DNA of 64,000 bases. It comes from Lachnospiraceae bacterium. GTDB lineage: Bacteria; Bacillota; Clostridia; Lachnospirales; Lachnospiraceae. Under the pieces are notes generated by a model. It saw only the letters and a program-made list of their open reading frames with translations. It had not been told where the DNA came from and did not search any database. The stretch's first letter is position 1; each line of letters starts with the position of its first letter. The translations under genes were made by a program, and so were the position numbers. The stretch covers positions 124,001-188,000 of the forward strand of contig JAFVHP010000048.1 in the NCBI GenBank assembly GCA_017474455.1, written 5' to 3'. Shown one piece after another: positions 40,507-50,082 of this stretch.

Positions 40507-42981
40507 ATGTATCAGGTAATCAAGAGAGACGGGAAAGTCGTTGAATTCAATATCGCCAAGATCAGCGACGCCATTACAAAAGCGTTCGAAGCGCTGAACA
40601 AGCAGTATCACCCGAGCGTGATCGACCTCATTTCGCTCCATGTCACATCCGATTTTGAAAGCAAGATCACAGACGATAAGATCACTGTCGAAGATATCCA
40701 GGACAGCGTGGAAAAGGTCCTTTCCGAATCCGGATACGCGGATGTCGCAAAGGCGTATATCCTTTACCGCAGGCAGCGTGAAAAAGTCCGTAATATCAAT
40801 TCGGCGCTCCTGAATTACAAGGACCTCGTGGATAACTATCTGCGGATCAACGACTGGCGTGTCAAGGAGAACTCGACCGTCACATATTCGGTAGGCGGCC
40901 TGATCCTTTCCAACTCCGGCGCCATCACGGCCAATTACTGGCTCAGTGAAGTCTATGACGATGAGATCGCGGATGCCCACAGGAGCGCGGCGATCCATCT
41001 GCACGACCTTTCCATGCTGACCGGATACTGCGCAGGCTGGAGCCTGAAGCAGCTGATCCAGGAAGGCCTGGGCGGCGTACCCGGGAAGATCACGTCTTCA
41101 CCGGCCAACCATCTTTCAACGCTCTGCAACCAGATGGTCAACTTCCTCGGCATCATGCAGAATGAATGGGCAGGCGCCCAGGCATTCTCTTCTTTCGATA
41201 CATACCTTGCCCCCTTTGTAAAAATAGACAATCTGTCACAGAAGGAAGTCAAGCAGTGCGTGCAGTCCTTCGTATACGGCGTGAATACACCGAGCCGCTG
41301 GGGAACACAGGCACCTTTCTCCAACGTCACGCTCGACTGGGTAGTACCGAACGACCTTAAGAACCTGCCGGCCATTATCGGCGGCAAGGAGATGGATTTC
41401 ACCTACGGCGACTGCCAGAAAGAAATGGATATGGTCAATAAGGCCTTCATCGAGATCATGATCGAAGGCGATGCCAACGGCAGAGGTTTCCAGTATCCGA
41501 TCCCCACCTATTCGATCACGCGTGATTTCGACTGGAGCGAGACAGAGAACAACAAGCTCCTGTTCGAGATGACGGCCAAGTACGGGACTCCCTATTTCTC
41601 AAATTATATCAACTCCGATATGGAGCCCAGCGACGTGCGTTCCATGTGCTGCCGTCTGCGCCTTGACCTGCGCGAGCTCCGCAAGAAATCCGGCGGTTTC
41701 TTCGGCTCCGGCGAATCCACGGGTTCGATCGGTGTCGTAACGATCAATATGCCGAGGATCGGGTATCTGGCGAAGGACGAAGCGGATTTCTACGCCCAGC
41801 TCGACCAGCTCATGGATATCGCGGCCAGGAGCCTGAAGACAAAGCGTACGGTCATTACCACGCTTCTGGACCAGGGCCTGTATCCTTATACGAAGAGATA
41901 TCTCGGCCACTTCGAGAATCATTTCTCGACCATCGGCCTTGTCGGCATGAACGAAGCCTGCCTGAACGCAAAATGGCTCAGGGCTGACCTGACGGACGAA
42001 AGATCCCAGAAGTTCACCCGCGACGTGCTCAATCATATGAGGGAACGTCTTTCCGATTATCAGGAACAGTACGGCGACCTGTACAACCTTGAAGCGACGC
42101 CCGCGGAGTCAACGGCGTACCGCTTTGCGAAGCACGACCGGGAGCAGTTCCCCGATATCATCACGGCCAATATGAACGGGACACCGTATTACACGAACTC
42201 TTCCCATCTTCCCGTCGGCTTTACCGAAGACGTGTTCACAGCCCTGGATATCCAGGATGAGCTGCAGACGCTCTATACCTCCGGTACCGTATTCCATGCA
42301 TTCCTCGGCGAAAAGCTCCCCGACTGGAAAGCGGCAGCCAACCTTGTCAGGAAGATCGCGGAAAACTACAAGCTTCCGTATTACACGATGTCGCCTACCT
42401 ATTCGGTATGCAGGGAGCACGGATATCTTACCGGCGAGCAGTATACCTGCCCTCACTACGGCCAGAAGACGGAAGTTTACAGCAGGATCACGGGCTATTA
42501 CAGACCTGTCCAGAACTGGAACGATGGCAAGGCCCAGGAGTATAAGGACCGTATGGTCTACAATATCGGGCATTCCGTACTGAAACATACGGGTCCCAAT
42601 CCCGCGGTGGATGACGCAAGGCCCGCGGCAGCAGTGAATACGGCTGCCGAAACAGCGGCGGACGCAGTCCATGAAACAGAGGCAGTTCCTGTCGCGGCTG
42701 CGGTCATGGAGCCTGTCGCGGAACCCGTCGTAGCCAGTGTGACGACTTCGACGGTACTTCTGTTCAAGACCCCCACCTGCCCGAACTGCAAGGCTGCCGG
42801 CGCCCTTCTTGACAAAGCGGGCGTCGCCTACAGGGCCCTCAATGCCAACGAGGAGAAGGAACTGGCGGAAAAGTTCGGTGTGAAGCAGGCGCCGACGCTG
42901 ATCGTGATCAGTGAAGACGGATCGGCATTTGAAAAGTACAGAGGCGTATCGGATATCAAAGGATGGCTGATGAACAGATAA
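40507..42981 (+). CDS. nrdD: Anaerobic ribonucleoside-triphosphate reductase fused to a thioredoxin-like domain
   Basis: An 824-residue class III reductase making dNTPs without oxygen. An ATP-cone (about 1-95) binds allosteric nucleotides, and the ten-stranded barrel carries the CCRLRLDLRELRKKSGG region. The glycyl radical site is Gly663 in YSRITGYYRPVQNWN. The zinc site before it is altered: Cys635-x2-His638 and Cys648-Pro-His-Tyr651, where the second pair is usually CPxC. A 60-residue Ala/Val/Glu-rich linker joins a thioredoxin/glutaredoxin-like domain (about 745-824) with the redox pair Cys758/Cys761 (TCPNC). This domain probably supplies electrons and is kept reduced by the reductase encoded next. 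The start follows GGGGGAG. Confidence 0.93.
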   Translation: MYQVIKRDGKVVEFNIAKISDAITKAFEALNKQYHPSVIDLISLHVTSDFESKITDDKITVEDIQDSVEKVLSESGYADVAKAYILYRRQREKVRNINSALLNYKDLVDNYLRINDWRVKENSTVTYSVGGLILSNSGAITANYWLSEVYDDEIADAHRSAAIHLHDLSMLTGYCAGWSLKQLIQEGLGGVPGKITSSPANHLSTLCNQMVNFLGIMQNEWAGAQAFSSFDTYLAPFVKIDNLSQKEVKQCVQSFVYGVNTPSRWGTQAPFSNVTLDWVVPNDLKNLPAIIGGKEMDFTYGDCQKEMDMVNKAFIEIMIEGDANGRGFQYPIPTYSITRDFDWSETENNKLLFEMTAKYGTPYFSNYINSDMEPSDVRSMCCRLRLDLRELRKKSGGFFGSGESTGSIGVVTINMPRIGYLAKDEADFYAQLDQLMDIAARSLKTKRTVITTLLDQGLYPYTKRYLGHFENHFSTIGLVGMNEACLNAKWLRADLTDERSQKFTRDVLNHMRERLSDYQEQYGDLYNLEATPAESTAYRFAKHDREQFPDIITANMNGTPYYTNSSHLPVGFTEDVFTALDIQDELQTLYTSGTVFHAFLGEKLPDWKAAANLVRKIAENYKLPYYTMSPTYSVCREHGYLTGEQYTCPHYGQKTEVYSRITGYYRPVQNWNDGKAQEYKDRMVYNIGHSVLKHTGPNPAVDDARPAAAVNTAAETAADAVHETEAVPVAAAVMEPVAEPVVASVTTSTVLLFKTPTCPNCKAAGALLDKAGVAYRALNANEEKELAEKFGVKQAPTLIVISEDGSAFEKYRGVSDIKGWLMNR

Positions 42982-43027
42982 GGGAATCTGCCATGGGTTA
43001 CGCTTCGACATAGTGAAAACGAAAACA

Positions 43028-43061
43028 GGGCGCGTGTGCAGCACAATATGCATGCGCGCCC
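43028..43061 (+). terminator. Strong hairpin between nrdD and trxB
   Basis: GGGCGCGTGTGCA pairs with TGCATGCGCGCCC (13 pairs, two of them G-U in RNA) around an 8-nt loop, 45 bases after the nrdD stop. It lacks a T-run, so it may only reduce read-through or mark an RNA processing point before trxB. Confidence 0.4.
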
Positions 43062-43093
43062 GAAATTGACCATACAGGCCGATTGGAGGGAAT

Positions 43094-44014
43094 ATGTATG
43101 ATCTGATAGTGGCCGGCGGAGGCCCCGCCGGAATGACGGCGGCACTCTACGCCTTAAGGAACGGAAAAAGTGTGCTCGTCATAGAAAAAGCAGGATTCGG
43201 CGGACAGATAACGCATTCGCCCAGGGTCGAGAATTTTCCCGGCACAAAGACGATGAGCGGCAATGAGTTTGCCGATGCCCTCCTTGACCAGATCCTTTAC
43301 CAGGGAGCGGAGATCGAGATCGAAACGGTCGCCTCCATAACCTGCGAAGGCGATGTGCGGAAAGTCCGTACGGAAGAAGGCTCCGAATATGAAGCGAAGG
43401 CAGTGGTCATAGCAGTCGGTGTCAGGCACAGGATGCTGGGCCTGCCGGGAGAAGAGGAACTTGTCGGTGAAGGCGTTTCTTTCTGCGCTGTCTGCGACGG
43501 CGATTTTTATACCGGAAAGGATGTCTGTGTCGCCGGCGGCGGGAACTCTGCGCTTCAGGAGGCGGTGCTCCTGTCCGATAAATGCAGCAGCGTTACGATA
43601 CTGCAGGATCTGCCGTACCTGACCGCGGAGGAAAAGCTGCAGGAGACCGTCCGCGGCAGGGATAACGTTACTGTCATCACAGATGTCGCGGTCACCGGGC
43701 TGCTTACGGAAAACGGCGGATTCACAGGCGTGGAGATCACCGGCAGGACGGACAAAGAAGTCAGGAGCATAAACTGTGACGGACTGTTTGTCGCGATCGG
43801 TCTGATACCGGAGAACGGCCCCTTTGAAGAACTGGCCAGACTCAATGAGTACGGATATTTCGATTCGGATGAACAGTGCCTGACAAAGACACCGGGCATA
43901 TTCGTGGCCGGTGACTGCAGGAGCAAGCATGTCCGCCAGCTGACCACGGCAGCCGCGGACGGGGCGGTGGCCGCCCTCGCCGCATGCCGGTATATAAATA
44001 ACTTGAAGGTCTGA
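43094..44014 (+). CDS. trxB: Thioredoxin reductase (NAD(P)H/FAD type)
   Basis: A 306-residue low-molecular-weight thioredoxin reductase. FAD-binding GGGPAGMTAALYAL opens the protein, the redox disulfide is Cys131-Ala-Val-Cys134 followed by DGDF, the NAD(P)H loop is VAGGGNSALQEAV, and the second FAD motif is GIFVAGDCRSKHVRQLTTAAADG. It should pass electrons to a thioredoxin, and its position directly after nrdD with its fused CPNC domain makes that domain a likely partner. GGAGGG gives the ribosome site. A terminator follows at 44066. Confidence 0.93.
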   Translation: MYDLIVAGGGPAGMTAALYALRNGKSVLVIEKAGFGGQITHSPRVENFPGTKTMSGNEFADALLDQILYQGAEIEIETVASITCEGDVRKVRTEEGSEYEAKAVVIAVGVRHRMLGLPGEEELVGEGVSFCAVCDGDFYTGKDVCVAGGGNSALQEAVLLSDKCSSVTILQDLPYLTAEEKLQETVRGRDNVTVITDVAVTGLLTENGGFTGVEITGRTDKEVRSINCDGLFVAIGLIPENGPFEELARLNEYGYFDSDEQCLTKTPGIFVAGDCRSKHVRQLTTAAADGAVAALAACRYINNLKV

Positions 44015-44065
44015 ACTGTGTCCGGCCGCGGTGTATGAATATAGCACTGCCGTATCTGCCATATT

Positions 44066-44096
44066 ATCGGCAAACATGGGAAAATTGCCGATTTTA
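44066..44096 (+). terminator. Rho-independent terminator after trxB
   Basis: ATCGGCAA (44066-44073) and TTGCCGAT (44085-44092) form an 8-pair stem with an 11-nt loop, directly followed by TTTTACAG. It lies about 50 bases after the trxB stop and well ahead of ileS. Confidence 0.65.
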
Positions 44097-44202
44097 CAGT
44101 ATTTGGCATATTTTTCCTTTTATTCAACTATGTGTTGTGTTAAACTACACGGAGTTATTTCGATCCTGAAACAAAAAACAGGCCAAAAGAGGTATCAGTA
44201 GG

Positions 44203-47200
44203 ATGTATAAAAAGGTAAATCCTGATCTCAACTTCGTCGAAAGAGAAAGAAATACAAGACAGTTCTGGAAGGATAACCAGATCTTTGAAAAGAGTATTAA
44301 GGAACGCGAAGGCGGTCCTATGTATATGTTTTATGACGGCCCGCCGACGGCAAACGGAACACCCCACATCGGACACGTGGAGACCCGTGCCATCAAGGAT
44401 ATAATCCCGCGTTACCGCGCCATGAAAGGGTACGAAGTCCCCAGGAAGGCCGGCTGGGATACACACGGGCTGTCGGTGGAACTGGAAGTGGAAAAGCAGA
44501 TCGGTATTGAAGGCAAGGACCAGATCGAAGCATACGGTATCGAACCTTTCATCCAGAAGTGCAAGGAATCGGTCTGGACTTACAAGGGCATGTGGGAAGA
44601 GTTCTCGGAGATGGTCGGTTTCTGGGCAGACATGGATCATCCCTATGTCACATACTATGACGATTTTATCGAATCCGAATGGTGGGCATTGAAAACGATC
44701 TGGGACAAGGGCCTTCTCTACAAGGGCTTCAAGGTAGTGCCTTACTGCCCGCACTGCGGGACACCCCTGTCTTCCCACGAAGTCGCACAGGGATACCGCA
44801 CCCTCAAGGAACGTTCCGCGATCGTAAGGTTCAGGGCCAAAGGCGAGGATGCGTATTTCCTTGCCTGGACGACCACGCCCTGGACGCTGCCGTCCAATAT
44901 CGCCCTCTGCGTCAATCCCGAGGACACCTATGCCAAAGTAAAGGCAGCCGACGGATATACCTATTATATGGCGCAGGCCCTGCTGGATACCGTACTTGGC
45001 CCTCTGGCAAAGGAAGGGGAAAAAGCATACGAGATCCTGGAAACGATGAAGGGCAGCGATCTCGAACACAAGGAATATGAACCGCTGTACGAATGCGCCG
45101 CGAAGGTGGTGGAAAAGCAGCATAAAAAGGCGTTTTATGTCTGGTGTGACAGTTACGTTACCATGACGGACGGTACCGGCATCGTTCACTGCGCGCCGGC
45201 ATTCGGTGAGGATGATGCCCGTGTCGGCAGGAAGTATGACGCGCCGTTTGTCCAGCTCGTGGATGATAAAGGCCGCATGAAGGAGGGGACTCCTTTTGCG
45301 GGCATGCGCTGCAAGCCCACCGAAGCCGAAATGGAAAAAGGCGCCGTCAGCGCCGATCCGGAGATCTTAAAAGAGCTTGACGGCAGGGGACTGCTTTTCT
45401 CCGCGCCTAAATTCGAACACGAATATCCGCACTGCTGGAGATGTTCCACGCCGCTGATCTACTACGCGCGTGAATCCTGGTTCATCGAGATGACAAAGGT
45501 CCGTGACGACCTTGTCAGGAACAATAAAGAGATCAACTGGGTCCCTGCCTCCATCGGAGAAGGGAGATTCGGCAACTGGCTGGAGAATATCCAGGACTGG
45601 GCCATCTCCAGGAACCGTTACTGGGGCACGCCCCTGAACATCTGGGAATGCCCGGACTGCGGACGGCAGATCAGCATCGGCAGCCGTAAGGAACTGGCCG
45701 AGCTCACCGGGGATCCCGAAGCCGAAAAGACAGAGCTGCACAGGCCTTACGTTGACAACTATACAGTCAAGTGCGAATGCGGCGGCGAGATGAAGCGTGT
45801 GCCGGAGGTCATCGACTGCTGGTTCGATTCAGGCGCCATGCCCTATGCGCAGCTCCATTATCCTTTTGAGAATAAGGAACTGTTCGAGAAAGAGTTCCCG
45901 GCTGCTTTCATCTCCGAAGCCGTAGACCAGACCAGGGGATGGTTTTATTCCCTGCATGCGGAATCGACGCTCCTGTTCAACAGCCCTGCGTTCAAAAACG
46001 TTATCGTCATGGGCCTTGTCCTGGACAAGAACGGCGAGAAGATGAGCAAGAGCAAGCATAACACCGTCAGCCCGATCGACGCCCTGAACCAGTTCGGCGC
46101 CGACGCAGTCCGGTGGTTCTTCTATACCAACAGCGCACCCTGGCTTCCCAAGCGGTTTTCAGAAGACGCGGTCAGGGAAGGGCAGAGGAAGATCCTCGGG
46201 ACGCTCTGGAACACATATGCGTTCTATACCCTGTATGCGGAGATCGACCAGTTCGATCCCACAAAATACACACTTGACAGGGAAAACCTTGGCGTAATGG
46301 ACAGATGGCTCCTTTCCCGCATGAACACCATGATAGGAAAAGTGGACCAGAACCTTGACAGCTACAGGATCCCTGAAGCTGCCGCAGTCCTGGAAGAGTT
46401 TGTTGACGATATGAGCAACTGGTATGTCCGCCGCTGCAGGGACCGCTTCTGGGCAAAGGGAATGGAGAAGGACAAGATCGACGCCTATATGACGCTGTAT
46501 ACTGCCCTGGATACCGTATGCAGGTGCGCTGCGCCTTTCATCCCGTTCATGACGGAGGAGATCTACCAGAACATCACGGCAGGCATCGATCCTGATGCGC
46601 CCGAAAGCGTTCACCTTTGCGATTTCCCCGCAGCAGACGAGGCTGCCATCGATCCGGCCCTTGAACAGTCGATGGATGAAGTACTGAAGATCGTCGTCAT
46701 GGGAAGGGCATGCCGCAACGCATCCAATATCAAGAACCGCCAGCCCCTGCAGACGATGTTCGTCAGGGCACCCCGCGCGCTGGACGAATACTATGTCGAG
46801 ATCATCCGGAACGAACTGAATATAAAGGATGTGAAGTTTACTGACGACGTGAGGGAGTTCACAAGCTACAGCTTCAAGCCGCAGCTGCGGACGCTCGGCC
46901 CGAAATTCGGCAAGAATATCGGCGCGCTCAGGAACAGCCTGGCATCCCTGGACGGCAACGAGGCAATGGACGAACTCAACAGGACAGGCACGCTGGAACT
47001 GGATATCGAAGGCGCGGACGGTCCCGTCCATGCAGTGCTGACAAAGGATGACCTTCTGATCGAAATGACGCAGATGGAAGGTTATGTATCCGAGGAAAAC
47101 GGTCCGATCACCGTGGTCGTGGATACGAACCTGACGGAAGAGCTGATAACGGAAGGCTTTGTCCTTGAGATGATCAGCAAGATCCAGAACATGCGCAAGG

Positions 47201-47403
47201 ATTCCGGTTTCGATGTTACGGACCGGATCAATGTCGCAGTCAGGGACAACGATAAACTCTACAGGATCGTTAAAGAACATGAAGACGCTGTCGCCGGCAA
47301 GGTACTTGCCGTCTCGATAGACGACAGCTCGGTATATGAAGCGGAAAAGAGCTGGGACATCAACGGGGAACCTGTGATCCTGTCGATAGGAAGAGTCAGA
47401 TGA
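44203..47403 (+). CDS. ileS: Isoleucyl-tRNA synthetase
   Basis: A 1066-residue class I synthetase. The HIGH motif is in GTPHIGHVETRAIKDI (near residue 56) and the KMSKS loop in GEKMSKSKHN (near 612-616). The editing domain contains TTTPWTLPSNIAL. The CP1 region has Cys pairs CPHC, CPDC and CECG suggestive of zinc binding. Length and motifs such as WDTHGLSVELEVEKQIGI fit the second IleRS class (archaeal/eukaryotic-like), which is also found in many clostridia and is often less sensitive to mupirocin; this subclass call is inference. No T-box leader was seen in the 188 bases upstream. A terminator follows. Confidence 0.95.
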   Translation: MYKKVNPDLNFVERERNTRQFWKDNQIFEKSIKEREGGPMYMFYDGPPTANGTPHIGHVETRAIKDIIPRYRAMKGYEVPRKAGWDTHGLSVELEVEKQIGIEGKDQIEAYGIEPFIQKCKESVWTYKGMWEEFSEMVGFWADMDHPYVTYYDDFIESEWWALKTIWDKGLLYKGFKVVPYCPHCGTPLSSHEVAQGYRTLKERSAIVRFRAKGEDAYFLAWTTTPWTLPSNIALCVNPEDTYAKVKAADGYTYYMAQALLDTVLGPLAKEGEKAYEILETMKGSDLEHKEYEPLYECAAKVVEKQHKKAFYVWCDSYVTMTDGTGIVHCAPAFGEDDARVGRKYDAPFVQLVDDKGRMKEGTPFAGMRCKPTEAEMEKGAVSADPEILKELDGRGLLFSAPKFEHEYPHCWRCSTPLIYYARESWFIEMTKVRDDLVRNNKEINWVPASIGEGRFGNWLENIQDWAISRNRYWGTPLNIWECPDCGRQISIGSRKELAELTGDPEAEKTELHRPYVDNYTVKCECGGEMKRVPEVIDCWFDSGAMPYAQLHYPFENKELFEKEFPAAFISEAVDQTRGWFYSLHAESTLLFNSPAFKNVIVMGLVLDKNGEKMSKSKHNTVSPIDALNQFGADAVRWFFYTNSAPWLPKRFSEDAVREGQRKILGTLWNTYAFYTLYAEIDQFDPTKYTLDRENLGVMDRWLLSRMNTMIGKVDQNLDSYRIPEAAAVLEEFVDDMSNWYVRRCRDRFWAKGMEKDKIDAYMTLYTALDTVCRCAAPFIPFMTEEIYQNITAGIDPDAPESVHLCDFPAADEAAIDPALEQSMDEVLKIVVMGRACRNASNIKNRQPLQTMFVRAPRALDEYYVEIIRNELNIKDVKFTDDVREFTSYSFKPQLRTLGPKFGKNIGALRNSLASLDGNEAMDELNRTGTLELDIEGADGPVHAVLTKDDLLIEMTQMEGYVSEENGPITVVVDTNLTEELITEGFVLEMISKIQNMRKDSGFDVTDRINVAVRDNDKLYRIVKEHEDAVAGKVLAVSIDDSSVYEAEKSWDINGEPVILSIGRVR

Positions 47404-47410
47404 GATAAGG

Positions 47411-47459
47411 ATGCTGAGCCTGCCGAGTTCGGATAACGTACCGGCAGGCACCGCATTTT
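47411..47459 (+). terminator. Rho-independent terminator after ileS
   Basis: ATGC...GCAT outer and GCCTGCCG (47418-47425)/CGGCAGGC (47442-47449) inner stems, 16-nt loop, then TTTTA. It begins just past the ileS stop. Confidence 0.6.
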
Positions 47460-47488
47460 AAACGGCATATAAAAGAGAGGAATAAAGT

Positions 47489-50059
47489 ATGGCGGATAAA
47501 TCAGGAACTACATTGTACGAGGCAGAATTTAACAAGGATCTTTTCAAGAGAAGCGTTGAATATAATATCAAGACGATGTACCGCAGGACGATGGATGAGG
47601 CCAACGAGCAGCAGGTCTTCCAGGCAGCTGCATTTGCGCTGAAAGACCAGATCATCGACTGCTGGATGAACACACAGAAGGCATTCGAAGAACAGGATCC
47701 CAAGTTCGTTTATTACCTGTCCATGGAATTCCTGATGGGAAGGGCCTTCGGCAATGACGCGATCAACCTCCAGGCCTTCGAGCCCATCAAAGAAGCCCTT
47801 GCTGAACTGGGATTTGACATTAACCGGATCGAGGACGAGGAGCCGGATGCGGCTCTTGGCAACGGAGGTCTCGGAAGACTGGCGGCCTGTTTCCTTGATT
47901 CACTGGCGACACTGAATTATCCTGCTTACGGATGCGGCATCCGCTACCGTTACGGTATGTTCAGCCAGAAGATCAGGAACGGCTACCAGGTAGAGGCGCC
48001 GGACAACTGGCTCGTCAACGGCAACCCGCTGGAGCTGCGCCGGCCCGAGCTCGAACAGATCATCCAGTTCGGCGGCAGGGTCGATTCCTATCCGGGTGAG
48101 AACGGGCGTACGTATTACCGCCAGGTCGGCGGCTACCAGGTTAAGGCTATTCCTTACGATATGCCTGTTATCGGTTACGGCAACGGTTTCATCAATACCC
48201 TGAGGATCTGGGATGCCGAACCGATCGAGATCTTCCATCTGGACTCCTTTGATAAAGGCGATTACCAGAAGGCGGTGGAACAGGACAACATTGCCCGTAC
48301 GATCTGCGAGGTCCTTTATCCCTGCGACGACCATATACAGGGGAAAGAACTCAGGCTCAAGCAGCAGTATTTCTTCGTTTCCGCATCCATCCAGTCCGCG
48401 GTCAGGAGATTTATGTCCAAAGAAGGCCGCGATATCCACGACCTGCCTGAGAAGTATGTATTCCAGCTGAACGATACGCATCCCACGCTGGTCGTACCGG
48501 AACTGATGAGGATACTGCTGGACGACTATAAGCTGGAATGGGAAGAAGCGGAAGAGATCACGCACAGGTGCTGCGCGTATACCAACCACACGATCATGTC
48601 CGAAGCGCTGGAGAAATGGCCGGTCGGCCTGTTCAGGGAACTCCTTCCCCGTATCTACCAGATCGTGGAAGAGATCAACAGGCGGTTTGAGATCGAAGTA
48701 CATAACAGGTACGACAGTGATCATTCAGTCAATGTCGCGCAGAAGCTGGCCAGCATGGATATCCTGTATGACGGCCAGGTGCGCATGGCCAACCTCGCGA
48801 TCGTGGCCGGCTTCTCCGTCAACGGCGTTGCCGCTCTCCATACAGAGATATTAAAGAAACGTGAGCTCAAGGATTTCTATGAGCTTTATCCTGAGAAATT
48901 CAGCAATAAGACCAACGGCATCACGCAGAGAAGGTTCATGCTCCACGGCGATCCGCTGATGGCGGAATGGATCACAAGGAAGATCGGCGACGGATGGATC
49001 ACGGATCTCTCCCAGATGAAGGGATTGGCAGCCTGTGCCAACCGGCAGACGGACCGTGCCCAGTTCAGGAAGATAAAGCGTAAGAACAAGGAACGCCTGG
49101 CCAGGTATATCGCGGAGAACAACGGCATCATAGTTGATCCGGATTCCATTTTTGACATCCAGATCAAGCGCCTGCACGAATACAAGCGCCAGTTCATGAA
49201 TATCCTGCATGTCATGTATCTGTATGACAGGCTCAAGCATGATCCGGGCTTTGATATGTATCCGAGAACATTCATCTTCGGGGCCAAGGCGGCAGCCGGT
49301 TATAAGACAGCCAAACTGACCATCAAGCTGATCAATTCCGTTGCGGACGTCATCAACAACGACCCGGCCATCAAGAATAAGCTGAAGGTGGTCTTCATTA
49401 AGGACTATAAAGTCTCCAACGCGGAGATCCTCTTTGCCGCGGCCGACGTTTCCGAGCAGATATCCACTGCCTCCAAGGAAGCGTCAGGTACAGGATGTAT
49501 GAAGATGATGCTGAACGGCGCCGTTACGATCGGCACATGGGACGGCGCGAATATCGAGATGGTGGAAGAGATGGGCAGGGAGAATGCTTTCATATTCGGT
49601 CTGTCCGCTGATGAAGTCATCGAGTATGAGCGCAACGGCAAGTATAACGCACGCAGCATCTATGATCACGATCCGGTGATCAGGAAGATCGTTGACCAGC
49701 TCGTCGACGGTACTTTCTCCAACGGGGACAGGGAACTGTTCAGGCCGCTTTATGATCTGCTCCTGACAGGACAGAACGGTTCGCCGGCAGACAGGTACTT
49801 CATTCTCGCTGATTTCAATGCCTATAAAGAGTGCCAGCAGAAGGTGGATGAAGCCTACAGGGATACGGAACACTGGACGAAGATGGCTATCATGAACATG
49901 GCCAGCGTCGGCAAGTTCTCTTCCGACAGGACGATCGAGGAGTATGTTGAAGATATCTGGCATCTGAAGAAAGTTTATATCGGGAAGAAACCTGCAGGAA
50001 CGTCAGCCAGGAAAACGGCGAAAAAGGCCATCGCGAAAGCTGTTTCAAAGAAGTCGTAA
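47489..50059 (+). CDS. glgP: Glycogen/starch/alpha-glucan phosphorylase
   Basis: An 856-residue PLP enzyme that releases glucose-1-phosphate from glycogen. Motifs include [11 protein letters not shown] near the N-terminus, [30 protein letters not shown], the [11 protein letters not shown] allosteric/substrate segment and the PLP site [15 protein letters not shown] with Lys672. GTGCMKMM replaces the common GTGNMKFM. The last 25 residues form an Ala/Lys-rich basic tail ([14 protein letters not shown]) beyond the usual C-terminus. It complements GlgC and GlgD, found 24 kb away, in glycogen turnover. GAGAGGAA is the ribosome site. Confidence 0.96.
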   Translation: MADKSGTTLYEAEFNKDLFKRSVEYNIKTMYRRTMDEANEQQVFQAAAFALKDQIIDCWMNTQKAFEEQDPKFVYYLSMEFLMGRAFGNDAINLQAFEPIKEALAELGFDINRIEDEEPDAALGNGGLGRLAACFLDSLATLNYPAYGCGIRYRYGMFSQKIRNGYQVEAPDNWLVNGNPLELRRPELEQIIQFGGRVDSYPGENGRTYYRQVGGYQVKAIPYDMPVIGYGNGFINTLRIWDAEPIEIFHLDSFDKGDYQKAVEQDNIARTICEVLYPCDDHIQGKELRLKQQYFFVSASIQSAVRRFMSKEGRDIHDLPEKYVFQLNDTHPTLVVPELMRILLDDYKLEWEEAEEITHRCCAYTNHTIMSEALEKWPVGLFRELLPRIYQIVEEINRRFEIEVHNRYDSDHSVNVAQKLASMDILYDGQVRMANLAIVAGFSVNGVAALHTEILKKRELKDFYELYPEKFSNKTNGITQRRFMLHGDPLMAEWITRKIGDGWITDLSQMKGLAACANRQTDRAQFRKIKRKNKERLARYIAENNGIIVDPDSIFDIQIKRLHEYKRQFMNILHVMYLYDRLKHDPGFDMYPRTFIFGAKAAAGYKTAKLTIKLINSVADVINNDPAIKNKLKVVFIKDYKVSNAEILFAAADVSEQISTASKEASGTGCMKMMLNGAVTIGTWDGANIEMVEEMGRENAFIFGLSADEVIEYERNGKYNARSIYDHDPVIRKIVDQLVDGTFSNGDRELFRPLYDLLLTGQNGSPADRYFILADFNAYKECQQKVDEAYRDTEHWTKMAIMNMASVGKFSSDRTIEEYVEDIWHLKKVYIGKKPAGTSARKTAKKAIAKAVSKKS

Positions 50060-50082
50060 AACGGTTACCGGCAGGAGGCAAC

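Noticed and set aside
44097-44202. T-box leader ahead of ileS
   Set aside because: Only 188 bases separate trxB and ileS, part of it a trxB terminator, and no AGGGTGGNACC-type antiterminator motif is present.
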